A stretch of 51,088 nucleotides of DNA from Bradyrhizobium sp. ARR65 (lineage in GTDB: Bacteria; Pseudomonadota; Alphaproteobacteria; Rhizobiales; Xanthobacteraceae): the NCBI RefSeq assembly GCF_000472385.1, contig NZ_AWZU01000054.1, positions 1-51,088 on the forward strand, written 5' to 3'. The translations under genes were made by a program, and so were the position numbers. The notes beneath the pieces are model-generated. The model made no database searches, was not told the origin of the DNA, and saw only the letters and a list, made by a program, of their open reading frames with translations. This document shows, piece after piece, positions 33,960 through 42,816 of this stretch (position 1 is the stretch's first letter; each line of letters starts with the position of its first letter).

Positions 33960-34124
33960 TCATTGAAGCGCGGTGTTTACATCACCGTATTTGGTGTTGA
34001 GCTGGCTACCGATGCCGCTGATGACGACCACAATGACGATGCTGATGCCGGCCGCGATCAGGCAATATTCGATGGCCGTCGCGCCGGATTGATCCGCCAG
34101 GAATTTCGCAATCAGCCTTCGCAC
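33960..34124 (-). CDS. Flp/Fap-type pilin
   Basis: A 54-residue prepilin-like protein. The leader (RRLIAKFLADQSG) ends before ATAIEYCLIAAGISIVIVVV, with the conserved Glu and hydrophobic helix of Flp (type IVb, tight adherence) pilins. I chose the GTG at 34,124 because AGGAG lies 8 bases upstream. No tad/cpa assembly genes are nearby, so it is a solitary pilin gene; the machinery must be elsewhere. Confidence 0.85.
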   Translation of the reverse strand: MRRLIAKFLADQSGATAIEYCLIAAGISIVIVVVISGIGSQLNTKYGDVNTALQ

Positions 34125-34517
34125 ATGAAACTCCTGCCACGTTTGCTGGCGGGATTCTCCCGCATCGGTCACGGCGGCGCAATCTAGAGTTGGAGAGATT
34201 TCCCCGAGGTTGAAAAACAGCCTCAACAGTCCGTTAATCTCGGCATCGGACTTTCGCAGAGGAACCGCATGCCTGGATGCTCCGCGAAACCATCGTTTGC
34301 AGCACTACGGGCCGCTTGGCGCTCTTCGGAGCGGATCGTTCCGGATGCAGGAATTACGAGGTCGACCGGCGCACCCGAATTTCCGATCGGCACCCGGGAT
34401 GCATAGCAGGGCTTCGCAGTGAAAGCGCCGCCGCGCTTTACCGATCGCGAAAATCCTGTTCCTACTAGTCCTTCGAGAGGCCGAGCCGACAATCGGCCAG
34501 TTCTGGGAGAGACGGGC
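34125..34517. other. Gap between pilin and TPP enzyme genes
   Basis: About 390 bases between divergent genes. I see no further gene, no TPP riboswitch core and no tRNA. Promoters for both genes must lie here. Confidence 0.4.
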
Positions 34518-36152
34518 ATGAAACTTGGCACCGCAATCGCGGAAATCCTCAAGCGCGAAGGCATCGAGATTCTCTGCGGCTATCCGGTCAACCATCTGAT
34601 CGAATATGCCGCCAATGCCGACATCCGCCCGATCATGGTGCGTCAGGAACGCGTCGGGCTGCATATGGCGGACGCGATCTCGCGCGTTACTTCGGGTGAG
34701 AAGATCGGCGCCTTCTGCATGCAGCACGGCCCCGGCGCGGAAAACGCCATGGGCGGCGTCGCGCAATGCTTTGGCGAGTCCGTCCCGGTCCTGGTGCTGC
34801 CGATGGGCTATGCGCGCCGGCTTGCGAATGTCGAGCCGAACTTCAACTCCAGCCAGGCCATGAAGGCGTTCTCGAAATCCTCCGAAGCAATCTTCCTGGC
34901 GAGCGAAGTCGGCAACATCTTCCGCCGCGCTTTCACGAAGCTGAAGAACGGCCGCGGCGGACCTGTCATCGTCGAAATCCCCTCCGACATGTGGAATGAG
35001 GAGGTGCCCGAGCCTTTGAACTACACGCCGGTGCTGCGCACGCGCTACGGCGCCGACCCCGCCCACATCAAGGAGGCCGCCGCGCTGCTGATCAATGCGA
35101 AGCGCCCGGTGATCTACGCCGGCCAGGGCGTGCACTACGCGCGCGCCTGGCCGCAGCTCCGCCGGCTCGCCGAGCGGCTCGCCATTCCCGTGACCACGAG
35201 CTTGGGCGGGAAATCGTCCTTCCCCGAGACCCATCCGCTCTCGCTCGGCTCCGGCGGACTCGCCGTGCCGCGCGCCGTGCCGAAATTCCTGGGCGAAGCC
35301 GACGTGATCTTCGGCATCGGCTGCTCGTTCACCGAAACCAATTTCGGCATCGCCATGCCTAAGGGCAAGACGATCATTCATTCGACGCTCGATCCCAACC
35401 ATCTCAACAAGGATGTGGAAGCCAAGATCGGCCTGGTCGGCGATGCCGGCCTCGTGCTCGATGCGCTGCTCGACGAGATCGGCAAGACCGTGACCGCAGA
35501 TCGCGACCCGAGCGGCGTCGCCGCCGAGATCGCCGCCTCGCATCGGGAGTGGCTGGCGAAATGGATGCCCAAGCTCACCTCCAACGACGCGCCGCTCAAT
35601 CCCTATCGCGTGCTCTGGGATCTGCAGCGCACGGTCGACGTGAAAAACACCATCATCACGCACGACGCCGGCAGTCCGCGCGACCAGCTCTCGCCGTTCT
35701 GGAAAGCGGTCGAGCCGCTCTCCTATCTCGGCTGGGGCAAGACCACCCAGCTCGGCTACGGCCTCGGCCTTGCCATGGGCGCCAAGCTGGCAAAACCGGA
35801 CAAGCTCTGCATCAATATCTGGGGCGATGCCGCGATCGGTTTTACGGGAATGGATTTCGAGACCGCGGTGCGCGAGCGGATCCCGATCATGTCGATCCTG
35901 CTGAACAACTTTTCCATGGCGATCGAGCTGAAGGTGATGCCGATCTCGACCGAGAAATACCGCTCGACCGACATCTCCGGCGACTATGCCGCGATGGCGC
36001 GCGCCTTCGGCGGCTACGGCGAGCGCGTCACCCGCCCCGAAGAAATCGTCCCCGCGATCAAGCGAGGCATCGAGAAGACGCAAGCCGGCATTCCCGTGCT
36101 GCTCGAGTTCATCACCAGCAAGGAGACCGAGGTCGCGCGGCCGGGGACGTGA
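34518..36152 (+). CDS. Thiamine pyrophosphate-dependent enzyme, acetolactate synthase-like
   Basis: A 544-residue TPP enzyme with the three usual domains: pyrimidine-binding (1-170) with the cofactor-activating E44 (VRQERVGLHMAD), a central domain (190-320), and the pyrophosphate-binding domain (370-530) with GDAAIGFTGMDFE and LLNN bounding the GDx25NN motif. The family includes acetolactate synthase, benzoylformate decarboxylase and oxalyl-CoA decarboxylase; I cannot assign the substrate. No regulatory subunit follows, which argues against a biosynthetic acetolactate synthase. The ATG at 34,518 is preceded by GGGAGA. Confidence 0.85.
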   Translation: MKLGTAIAEILKREGIEILCGYPVNHLIEYAANADIRPIMVRQERVGLHMADAISRVTSGEKIGAFCMQHGPGAENAMGGVAQCFGESVPVLVLPMGYARRLANVEPNFNSSQAMKAFSKSSEAIFLASEVGNIFRRAFTKLKNGRGGPVIVEIPSDMWNEEVPEPLNYTPVLRTRYGADPAHIKEAAALLINAKRPVIYAGQGVHYARAWPQLRRLAERLAIPVTTSLGGKSSFPETHPLSLGSGGLAVPRAVPKFLGEADVIFGIGCSFTETNFGIAMPKGKTIIHSTLDPNHLNKDVEAKIGLVGDAGLVLDALLDEIGKTVTADRDPSGVAAEIAASHREWLAKWMPKLTSNDAPLNPYRVLWDLQRTVDVKNTIITHDAGSPRDQLSPFWKAVEPLSYLGWGKTTQLGYGLGLAMGAKLAKPDKLCINIWGDAAIGFTGMDFETAVRERIPIMSILLNNFSMAIELKVMPISTEKYRSTDISGDYAAMARAFGGYGERVTRPEEIVPAIKRGIEKTQAGIPVLLEFITSKETEVARPGT

Positions 36153-36527
36153 GGGTCGAGTTCGCCGGTCGAAGACGCGGCGAACTCGCATTCGCACACT
36201 TTTCTAGTCCGGTTTTCAAGCAGCCACTCCGCTGTCATCGTCCGGATTGCCGCCTCCGCCAAAGCTCCGGCGCCCCCTGGACTCGTGAGCCTCCTCGAAG
36301 CCTTTGGGGAAGACGGGATCGGACGATCCAGCATTCCAGAAACTTCGGTGTTCAACAGAGAAGCCGCAGCGTACTGGATGCCCGCTTTCGCCGGCATGAC
36401 GAAAGGTATGACTGCGCATCCTCGCGGGGCATTGTCCGCCGAGCTTTGCATCGACCTCTACATGGGTGCCAAATGGAGGCCCGTAGCGAACCGGCGCGCT
36501 CGCACTGATCCGCTCTGAGGCCTTTTT
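36153..36527. other. Intergenic stretch with bradyrhizobial repeat remnant
   Basis: No gene is recognised. The bases at about 36,370-36,405 (ACTGGATGCCCGCTTTCGCC, then GGCATGACGA) match the palindromic intergenic repeat common in Bradyrhizobium, here in a single degraded copy. Confidence 0.45.
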
Positions 36528-36547
36528 CATCACCCGATCGGGTGATG
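36528..36547. promoter_or_regulatory. Perfect 20-base palindrome upstream of LuxR-type gene
   Basis: CATCACCCGATCGGGTGATG reads the same on both strands and lies 38 bases before the regulator's first ATG. Its core TCACCC-N4-GGGTGA recurs at 38,023-38,038 just after the regulator gene. It is a likely operator. Confidence 0.6.
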
Positions 36548-36585
36548 TTTTCTAGACGTAAAAAATTCGTCACGATTGTCGCGTC

Positions 36586-37905
36586 ATGATATGCAGACGC
36601 TTGGAGCCGCTCGCGCGACGAGCAATGCCTGGCGTCAGCAAGAATGCGCTCGGGCTGATGTCCGGACCGGCTTCCGCTTGTGATGCTCAGTACAACTCGG
36701 CTGCGGCCGATGACGGTCCGCGGCGTGTGATAGGCCGTCGATCCATGCCATGCCCTGGCTATACCGACGTTGTCACTGCCATCTATCAGGCGGCGCTACG
36801 GCCGGAACTCTGGGCCGGAGTGCTGGAGCTTGTCGCCGACTACCTTGAGGTTGACAGCGGGATGGTGCTGCACCTCTGCGCATCGCGGAACGGCAACTTC
36901 ATCGTCCACCGGCGCCTGCGTGAGGACCTGAACGAGCTCTTTCTGCAGCAGCACACCGCGAATGCCTATGGCTTCGCCTTCGCGCGCGCTCCGATCGGCA
37001 AGGCGCTCGTGACGGCAGCGCTCATCGACAAAGAGGTCCTGCACCGCAGCGCCTTCTACGCCGACATTCTCGCGCCACAAGGAATCGTGGAGATCATCGC
37101 CGCAAGGCATTCCGATCTATCTCGGGAGGGCGCCGGCGGCATCCTGTTCAATGTTTCGAAGCCGCGGGCGGACAACGTCGAGCGCGCGGCGACACGTCTC
37201 GACGATCTGATCTCACATCTGTTCCGCGCCATCGATCTCACGCTGCTGACGAGCCGATTGAATGCCAGCCAGTTACAGGTCGATCGCCTGCTCGCCAGCA
37301 TCGGGAATGCCATCGTTCTTTTGGACGGCGACGGCAGCATTCTGGGGATGACAGCGGCGGCCGAGACGCTGCTCGGTGAGCGCGACGGGCTCGTGATTAT
37401 CAAGCGTGGCCAGCTCACTCTCGGCGCGCAGTCGCGCCAGCATTCCGCAGCGCTCGCGAGCAGCATCAAGCAGGCGCTTGCGGTGGCCCGCGGCGAGCCG
37501 CAGAATCTCGCGGGCATATTGCAGATCAAGCGTCCGTCCGGCCGAAGTGCGCTGCTGGTGCAGGTGACGCCTTTACCGGCTCCGGCCCTGGCGCCATGGA
37601 GCGCGATCGACGGCAGCGCGCGCGTGATGGTCCAGATCGTCGACCCGCAGGCCTCTATTCATGCTCAGGCAGAACGGCTGCGCGTGCTGGTGGGACTGAC
37701 CCCCGCCGAGACGCGCGTTGCCGCGCTGTTAGGGAGCGGCCTCGGCCTCACCGAAACTGCAACCGCGCTCGGCGTGTCATTGAACACAGTGAAAACGCAC
37801 GCCCGTCAGGTGTTCGCCAAAGCCGGCGTACGCTCCTCCGCCGCCCTGGCAAGGCTCGTGGCATCGATCCCGGTCGGGCCGACGCCCATCTCCAAGAGCT
37901 CGTAG
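36586..37905 (+). CDS. LuxR-type transcriptional regulator
   Basis: A regulator of up to 439 residues. The last 65 residues are a LuxR/FixJ helix-turn-helix (LTPAETRVAALLGSGLGLTE; LGVSLNTVKTHARQVFAKAG). The middle (about 245-360) looks PAS-like (IGNAIVLLDGDGSILGMTAA), a possible ligand or redox sensor. No receiver domain or autoinducer-binding motif is seen. In-frame ATGs at 36,625 and 36,745 (MPCPGYTDVVTAIY) are alternatives; homology seems to begin at the latter. Matching palindromes on both sides suggest that it controls itself and the following gene. Confidence 0.82.
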   Translation: MICRRLEPLARRAMPGVSKNALGLMSGPASACDAQYNSAAADDGPRRVIGRRSMPCPGYTDVVTAIYQAALRPELWAGVLELVADYLEVDSGMVLHLCASRNGNFIVHRRLREDLNELFLQQHTANAYGFAFARAPIGKALVTAALIDKEVLHRSAFYADILAPQGIVEIIAARHSDLSREGAGGILFNVSKPRADNVERAATRLDDLISHLFRAIDLTLLTSRLNASQLQVDRLLASIGNAIVLLDGDGSILGMTAAAETLLGERDGLVIIKRGQLTLGAQSRQHSAALASSIKQALAVARGEPQNLAGILQIKRPSGRSALLVQVTPLPAPALAPWSAIDGSARVMVQIVDPQASIHAQAERLRVLVGLTPAETRVAALLGSGLGLTETATALGVSLNTVKTHARQVFAKAGVRSSAALARLVASIPVGPTPISKSS

Positions 37906-38018
37906 CTTCGAAAGCCGGGCTCGGTTCGACTCTTTGCGCTGCGTCGGGAGACGACGCATTCGCCCTCCTCGCCATGAGGGTTTACTGACGCAGTAAGATC
38001 AGGACGGCGAATATCCAT

Positions 38019-38042
38019 GTCGTCACCCGTTGGGGTGATGAC
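38019..38042. promoter_or_regulatory. Second TCACCC-N4-GGGTGA palindrome
   Basis: GTCGTCACCC-GTTG-GGGTGATGAC shares the core of the palindrome at 36,528 and lies 69 bases before the GTG of the small membrane gene. It could be an operator of the LuxR-type regulator for that gene, or a hairpin after it; there is no T-run. Confidence 0.5.
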
Positions 38043-38110
38043 GGACGGAACGCCTCCGCTCATCCTGGCGACGATTAATCGCCCGCCTTTTCGAACAAGG
38101 GACGTCTGCC

Positions 38111-38361
38111 GTGCGGTGGGTAGATTTCGCCGGTTATTTGCCTCGTCGCTCGTTTTCTTGACCTTTTACATGAAGGACATGGTCGCGCTTCGGTTGATCG
38201 CGCTTTGCAGCAACGTCGCGTTCCTTATCTATGCAGGGCTGCTTCATCTGGCGCCGATTTTGATCCTACACAGCCTCTTGATCCCGATCAATGCGCGCAG
38301 ACTGCTATGCGCGTGGCGGGACCAGCAGGCCGGACCGAGCCAGCGTGCGCGGCGGGTCTAG
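38111..38361 (+). pseudogene. Small YgjV-like membrane protein, frameshifted near its start
   Basis: A GTG at 38,111 opens RWVDFAGYL, and one frame over the sequence continues ASSLVFLTFYMKDMVALRLI and IYAGLLHLAPILILHSLLIP. Together they make a typical two- or three-helix protein of a family related to YgjV that is common in Bradyrhizobium. A single missing base near 38,141 splits it. The second frame is also open from an ATG at 38,017, but that extra N-terminus is not family-like. Either a true mutation or a sequence error explains it. Confidence 0.65.
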
Positions 38362-38714
38362 CTGCCGCCTCTTCGGCTGCAGAAATCAATCCTGGCTGAT
38401 GGATGCCGATTGACTGTTTGCAAGCCTGAGATCTCTCCAGGCGAAAGCCGAACCACGTCTTGGCCGGAACCGGTTGATCCGCAGGCCGGACGTTACCCCG
38501 GCGGCTATCCACCCTGGCCAGCCGGCGCGCGTCGCCGGGCGATCGTTGGCGTGACTTCAGAGTAGCTTCACCAGGAGCGGAGACGCTCCTCTGCGGACCA
38601 ATCAATCTAGCACAGGGGAATCGGCTTCCGGCACTTTCCCGAACAGTGTACAATCTCTGCACGTATGGCTCATCCGAGCGCAACCGGTCGGCTTCAGACC
38701 AGCAGGAGAGAGCA
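38362..38714. other. Intergenic stretch upstream of DUF1326 gene
   Basis: About 350 bases without a recognised gene. A perfect 7-base stem with GAGA loop (AGGAGCG / CGCTCCT, 38,573-38,590) is present without a T-run. The promoter of the DUF1326/DUF2182 pair should lie near its right end. Confidence 0.4.
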
Positions 38715-39347
38715 ATGACGGATCAGGTCCAATGGCACCTTTCCGGTGACTATTTCGAGAATTGTAGCTGCAGCGTCGTGTGTCCCTGCCTCGTGTCGGC
38801 AGCCGCCCCCCTGACCGCGCAACCGACCGAGGGCTTCTGCAATGTGCCGCTGCTTTTCCACATCGACAGCGGCCGCTATGGCGACATCGCGCTCGACGAC
38901 CTCAATGTGGCGGTCATGCTCCACGCGCCCGGGGTGATGGCGGACGGAAATTGGTCGGTGGCCGCCTATATCGATGAGCGCGCCGACGACAAGCAGACCA
39001 AGGCCCTGGGTGCGATCTTTACTGGCGCGGCCGGGGGACCCATGGCTGCGTTCACACCGCTGATCAGCACGAACCTGGGCGTGCGGAAGGTCCCAATCAC
39101 ATTCCGGATCGACGGCAAGACCCGCTCCGCCGAAATCCCGGGCATTTTGCACATGTCCGTCGATCCGCTGCCGACCATGCATCCCAGTGGGGAGATGTGG
39201 GCGAACATCGGCCATCCGGTCAGCCCTGATAGGATGGCGATGGCCGTCGGAGCCAGCGGCAACACGTACAACGATCACGGCATGCGCTGGGATAATTCCG
39301 GCAAGAACGGCCTCTACGCTTCCATCCGCTGGTCGAACCAGTCGTGA
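38715..39347 (+). CDS. DUF1326 protein
   Basis: A 210-residue soluble protein of the DUF1326 family. The N-terminus has a cysteine cluster (ENCSCSVVCPCL) that could bind metal, followed by a strand-rich body. The ATG at 38,715 has AGGAGAG upstream. It is followed 49 bases later by a DUF2182 membrane protein; the two families are often neighbours, so they probably act together, possibly in metal handling. That role is inferred from the Cys and Met clusters only. Confidence 0.87.
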   Translation: MTDQVQWHLSGDYFENCSCSVVCPCLVSAAAPLTAQPTEGFCNVPLLFHIDSGRYGDIALDDLNVAVMLHAPGVMADGNWSVAAYIDERADDKQTKALGAIFTGAAGGPMAAFTPLISTNLGVRKVPITFRIDGKTRSAEIPGILHMSVDPLPTMHPSGEMWANIGHPVSPDRMAMAVGASGNTYNDHGMRWDNSGKNGLYASIRWSNQS

Positions 39348-39396
39348 AGCATGTTGCGGCACGGTCCGTCGGCCGGACCGGTGAGATTCACAGCAT

Positions 39397-40311
39397 ATGA
39401 CCGACGGCACCCTGGAAACGGTGCTGCGGCGGGATCGCCTCATCGTTGCGGGCGCCCTCGCGGCGATCGTTGCGCTTGCGTGGACCTATGTGCTCTGGCT
39501 CGCCAACGACATGGACATGGGCGGCATGGACATGACCGGGTTCCGCATGATCCCGGCCGGGATTGGCATCATGTTGCCGGCCAACGAGCCATGGCGAGCG
39601 ATCGAGTTCGGCTATGTGTTTGCCATGTGGGCGGTGATGATGGTCGGCATGATGGCGCCGTCCGCGGCGCCGATGATCCTCATCTACGCCCGCGTCGGCC
39701 GGCAGGGAAAGATCGCGGGCAAGCCGCTTGCCGCGACCGGCTGGTTCGCCGCCGGCTACTTCCTGGCCTGGATCGGCTTTTCCCTGGCGGCAACGCTGGT
39801 CCAATGGATGCTGGAACGCGAGGCCCTGCTCGATCCCCGCATGGCAAGCGCCAGCAATTGGCTCGGCGCCGTCGTGCTGATCGCGGCGGGCGTCTACCAG
39901 TGGACGCCGCTCAAGGACGTTTGCCTCGCCCAATGCCGGACCCCATTCGGATTCCTGATGCGCCACGGCGGCTTTCGCGGCGATGTGCCGGGATGCCTGT
40001 GGCTGGGGCTGCGCCACGGAGCCTATTGCGTCGGCTGCTGCTGGGTCCTGATGGCGCTCCTGTTCGTGGTCGGCGTGATGAACGTGCTCTGGATCGCGCT
40101 CCTGGCGCTGCTTGTGCTTCTGGAGAAGCTTACGCCATGGGGACGGTGGGTCGCGCGCGCCGCCGGCGTTGCCTGTGTCGCCGCGGGAGTGTGGATGGCG
40201 TCTTCGGCGCCGGCAGCAGCGGCCTCCGCAGGCGAACGCGCCTCTGCCCCTACTCTGCCATCTCCACTGGCGCTCGCGTCGCAGGGCCGGCCAGCGGCCG
40301 CTCCTCCATAG
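39397..40311 (+). CDS. DUF2182 membrane protein
   Basis: A 304-residue polytopic membrane protein with about seven helices. The loop after helix 1 is rich in Met and Asp (NDMDMGGMDMTGF), and FAMWAVMMVGMMAPSAAPM is the family signature; Cys residues occur in the periplasmic loops (LAQCRTPFG; YCVGCCW). The family is described as predicted metal-binding membrane proteins. It forms a pair with the DUF1326 gene. Its last 62 bases overlap the end of the convergent MFS gene. Confidence 0.87.
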   Translation: MTDGTLETVLRRDRLIVAGALAAIVALAWTYVLWLANDMDMGGMDMTGFRMIPAGIGIMLPANEPWRAIEFGYVFAMWAVMMVGMMAPSAAPMILIYARVGRQGKIAGKPLAATGWFAAGYFLAWIGFSLAATLVQWMLEREALLDPRMASASNWLGAVVLIAAGVYQWTPLKDVCLAQCRTPFGFLMRHGGFRGDVPGCLWLGLRHGAYCVGCCWVLMALLFVVGVMNVLWIALLALLVLLEKLTPWGRWVARAAGVACVAAGVWMASSAPAAAASAGERASAPTLPSPLALASQGRPAAAPP

Positions 40312-41833
40312 CGATCATGCAGACCGCCGCGATGGCAAGCATGATGGTGGCCGCGGCGTAGACGTAGCGGAAGGCCATGACCATGTCGCCGGCCGAGATC
40401 GAACCGACGAAACCCTGGTGCTCGCCGGCGAGCGAAATATCCGACCCCAGCGCCATCAACAGGATCGCCGAGAACACTGCCACTGTGAAGGACGACATCA
40501 TGGCGCGGAAGAAGTTCATTGCGCCGGTGATGGTGCCGACCTGCGAGCGCGGCACCGCGTTTTGCAACGCAACCACGGTGATCGGAAACACGGTGCCGAG
40601 GCCGACGCCGAAGACCGAGAGCAACACCAAAAGAAGCCACAGCGGGAGCGTGGTCAGCGTCATCACCGCGCCGGCCAAGGTGGCGATGATCGCGCCTGCG
40701 ATCGCCACCCGCTTGTAGTGCTTGACCCGCGCCATGGTGCGCCCGGCGGTCGCCGCGCCCAATGTCGAGATCGCCGCCAGCGGAATGAGCCCAAGCCCGG
40801 CCTCGCTGGCGCTCAAATGATAGACCACCTCGTAATAGAGCGGCAGATGGACGGTCAACCCGATCATCGCACCGAGCGCACAGCCGCTGGTGACCAATCC
40901 GTAAGGCACGACCGAGCCGCCGATCAGCGACAACGGCAGGAACGGCTCGTCGGTCCGCCCCGCCTGCCAGACAAAGGCCAGCGCGAGCGCCACCCCCGCC
41001 CCGACCATCGCCAGGATCGCCGGGGAGAGCCACTGGTAGCGGTTGCCGCCCCAGGTCAGCACCAGCATGAAGGCCACGGCCGAGGCCATCAGCAGCACGC
41101 CGCCGAGCCAGTCGACCTTGCGCAGCCGGTGATAGACCGGAATCTTGCCCATCTTCGGCAACAGCAGCGCAAGGGCGGCAAGCGCCAGCGGCACGTTGAT
41201 CCAGAAGATCATCGACCAGTGCAGATGGTCGGCGAAAATGCCCCCCAGAACCGGCCCGCTGAGGCCGGCGATCATCCAGACCGCACTGAAATAGGCCTGG
41301 TATTGGCCGCGCTCCCTCGGGCTCACCACGTCGGAGATCACCGTCTGCACCACCGGCATGATGCCGCCGCCACCAAGCCCCTGCAGCCCACGGGCGAGGA
41401 TCAGGATGGGCATGTTCGCCGCCAACGCACACAGCACCGAGCCGGCCACGAACAGGCTCAAGGACACGATGATCATGACGCGCCGGCCATAGATGTCGCT
41501 CAGCGTACCGAACACCGGCGCGACCGCGGTCGAGGCCAGAAGATAGGCGGTGATCACCCAGGATAGGCTGGAGACATCCTGGAACTGGCGGCCGATGGTC
41601 GGCAGCGCGGTGGCGACGATGGTCTGGTCCAGCGCGGCCAGGAACATCGTCAGCAAGAGGCTCATCAGGATGGTGCGCACCTCGCGCTGCGTCAGCGGGG
41701 CGCGCGGCGCGATCGACGGGGCGTCGGCAACAGCCATCACCCGGTGCGGGAGTTCCGGCAGCTCGGCCGCGATGTCGGCAGGCAAGGAAGCGAAGGCGGC
41801 AGGTTGATGTCCCCGCCGGTCAAACTTGTTCAT
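40250..41833 (-). CDS. MFS drug exporter, 14-helix (EmrB/QacA) type
   Basis: A 527-residue proton-driven exporter. The motifs of the DHA2 group are visible: LDQTIVATALPTIGRQF near helix 1, GTLSDIYGRR (motif A) between helices 2 and 3, and GLQGLGGGGIMPVVQTVISD around helices 4 and 5. Fourteen hydrophobic spans are apparent. The N-terminus carries about 45 extra polar residues before helix 1. No EmrA-type fusion protein is adjacent. Substrates are unknown; antiseptics, dyes and antibiotics are usual for the family. Confidence 0.92.
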   Translation of the reverse strand: MNKFDRRGHQPAAFASLPADIAAELPELPHRVMAVADAPSIAPRAPLTQREVRTILMSLLLTMFLAALDQTIVATALPTIGRQFQDVSSLSWVITAYLLASTAVAPVFGTLSDIYGRRVMIIVSLSLFVAGSVLCALAANMPILILARGLQGLGGGGIMPVVQTVISDVVSPRERGQYQAYFSAVWMIAGLSGPVLGGIFADHLHWSMIFWINVPLALAALALLLPKMGKIPVYHRLRKVDWLGGVLLMASAVAFMLVLTWGGNRYQWLSPAILAMVGAGVALALAFVWQAGRTDEPFLPLSLIGGSVVPYGLVTSGCALGAMIGLTVHLPLYYEVVYHLSASEAGLGLIPLAAISTLGAATAGRTMARVKHYKRVAIAGAIIATLAGAVMTLTTLPLWLLLVLLSVFGVGLGTVFPITVVALQNAVPRSQVGTITGAMNFFRAMMSSFTVAVFSAILLMALGSDISLAGEHQGFVGSISAGDMVMAFRYVYAAATIMLAIAAVCMIAMEERPLAGPATRAPVEMAE

Positions 41834-42015
41834 CTCGGAATATTTTATTCGGAAGCGCCAGAGGAACGGCGCGGAATCGCTAACTCGCCGCCAATTTAGG
41901 AACTAAACCCAGCGCGAGGCAGCGCCTTATGCGCATGGGAGGGTCCCACCTGAAACCCTTCGCGAGCAAGTGATCGCAGGACTGCGGCGGCCGTTCAGCT
42001 ACGGTTCAGCTCTTG

Positions 42016-42531
42016 TCAGCTCTTCGGCCGCTTCTTCAGCCGGGCACGCTTGGGCAGCAGCGCCGGCCAGCTCACGATGTGATCTTCGAGATCGGCGTCG
42101 GGGATCTCCTCCTCGGTGCCCTCCACCCGTCCGCGCACCGAAACCCCGGCTTCATGCACCGTGTTGGGGTCGCCGGAGATCAGCGGATGCCACCAATAGA
42201 GATCGCGCCCCTCGGCCACCAGCCGGTAACCACAGCTCGGCGGCAGCCAATTGAGGGTGCGCACATTCTCAGGCGTTAAGCGAACGCAATCCGGAACCCG
42301 TTTGGAACGGTTTGCGTAATCCTTGCAAGTGCATAGGCCGGCATCCAGAAGTTTGCAGGAAACATGCGTGAAATAGATCCGCCCGGTGTCTTCATCCTCC
42401 AGTTTCTCCAGGCAGCAGCGCGCGCAGCCGTCGCAGAGGCTTTCCCATTCGGCCGCAGACATCTCCTCCAACGTCTTGGTTTTCCAGAAAAATCCCTCTT
42501 GGGCCGAGGAGCGTTTGGGCGGCGCAGTCAT
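42016..42531 (-). CDS. YcgN-family cysteine cluster protein
   Basis: A 171-residue protein with FFWKTKTLEEMSAAEWESLC, then CDGCARCCLEKLEDEDTGRI, SCKLLD..LCTCKDY and VPDC, the Cys pattern of the YcgN/YkgJ family thought to bind Zn or an Fe-S cluster. The molecular role is unknown. The ATG at 42,531 fits family length; a longer frame from 42,573 exists. It is divergent from the penicillin-binding protein gene. Confidence 0.88.
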   Translation of the reverse strand: MTAPPKRSSAQEGFFWKTKTLEEMSAAEWESLCDGCARCCLEKLEDEDTGRIYFTHVSCKLLDAGLCTCKDYANRSKRVPDCVRLTPENVRTLNWLPPSCGYRLVAEGRDLYWWHPLISGDPNTVHEAGVSVRGRVEGTEEEIPDADLEDHIVSWPALLPKRARLKKRPKS

Positions 42532-42816
42532 GCGAAGCGGTTCCGGCGTAACGTGAAAGAGTTGGCGGCTCACCTGAGGTCGTCAGACCAGGCCGCGGGC
42601 GCGGGCTTATCACCCGCACGGCAGCTTGAATGGCATTATCTCTTAAGGAATCAAAATCGTGAGCCGGGCCATTGGTTTATAGTCCACGCTCGGCTAGATA
42701 GAGGCGAGTCCCTCAAGGTGCAACAAGCGCCTTGGGTTTGCCGCAACACTGCAGCAAGACGTCTCGTCGGCGCCCGGGTGGGTGCGTGAACGCCTTCGAA
42801 CCGATAGAAGATCCAC

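Noticed and set aside
34125..34517. TPP riboswitch upstream of the TPP enzyme
   Set aside because: I do not see the conserved CTGAGA and ACCTGA-type core elements, and the enzyme uses rather than makes TPP.
34305..36197. A 630-codon open frame opposite the TPP enzyme gene
   Set aside because: It is the antisense of a clear TPP enzyme in GC-rich DNA, has Arg/Asp/Gly-rich composition and no domain. Similar long antisense frames oppose degP (20,503-22,164), the PBP (43,453-44,829), the MFS gene (40,112-41,566) and feuQ (30,472-31,506).
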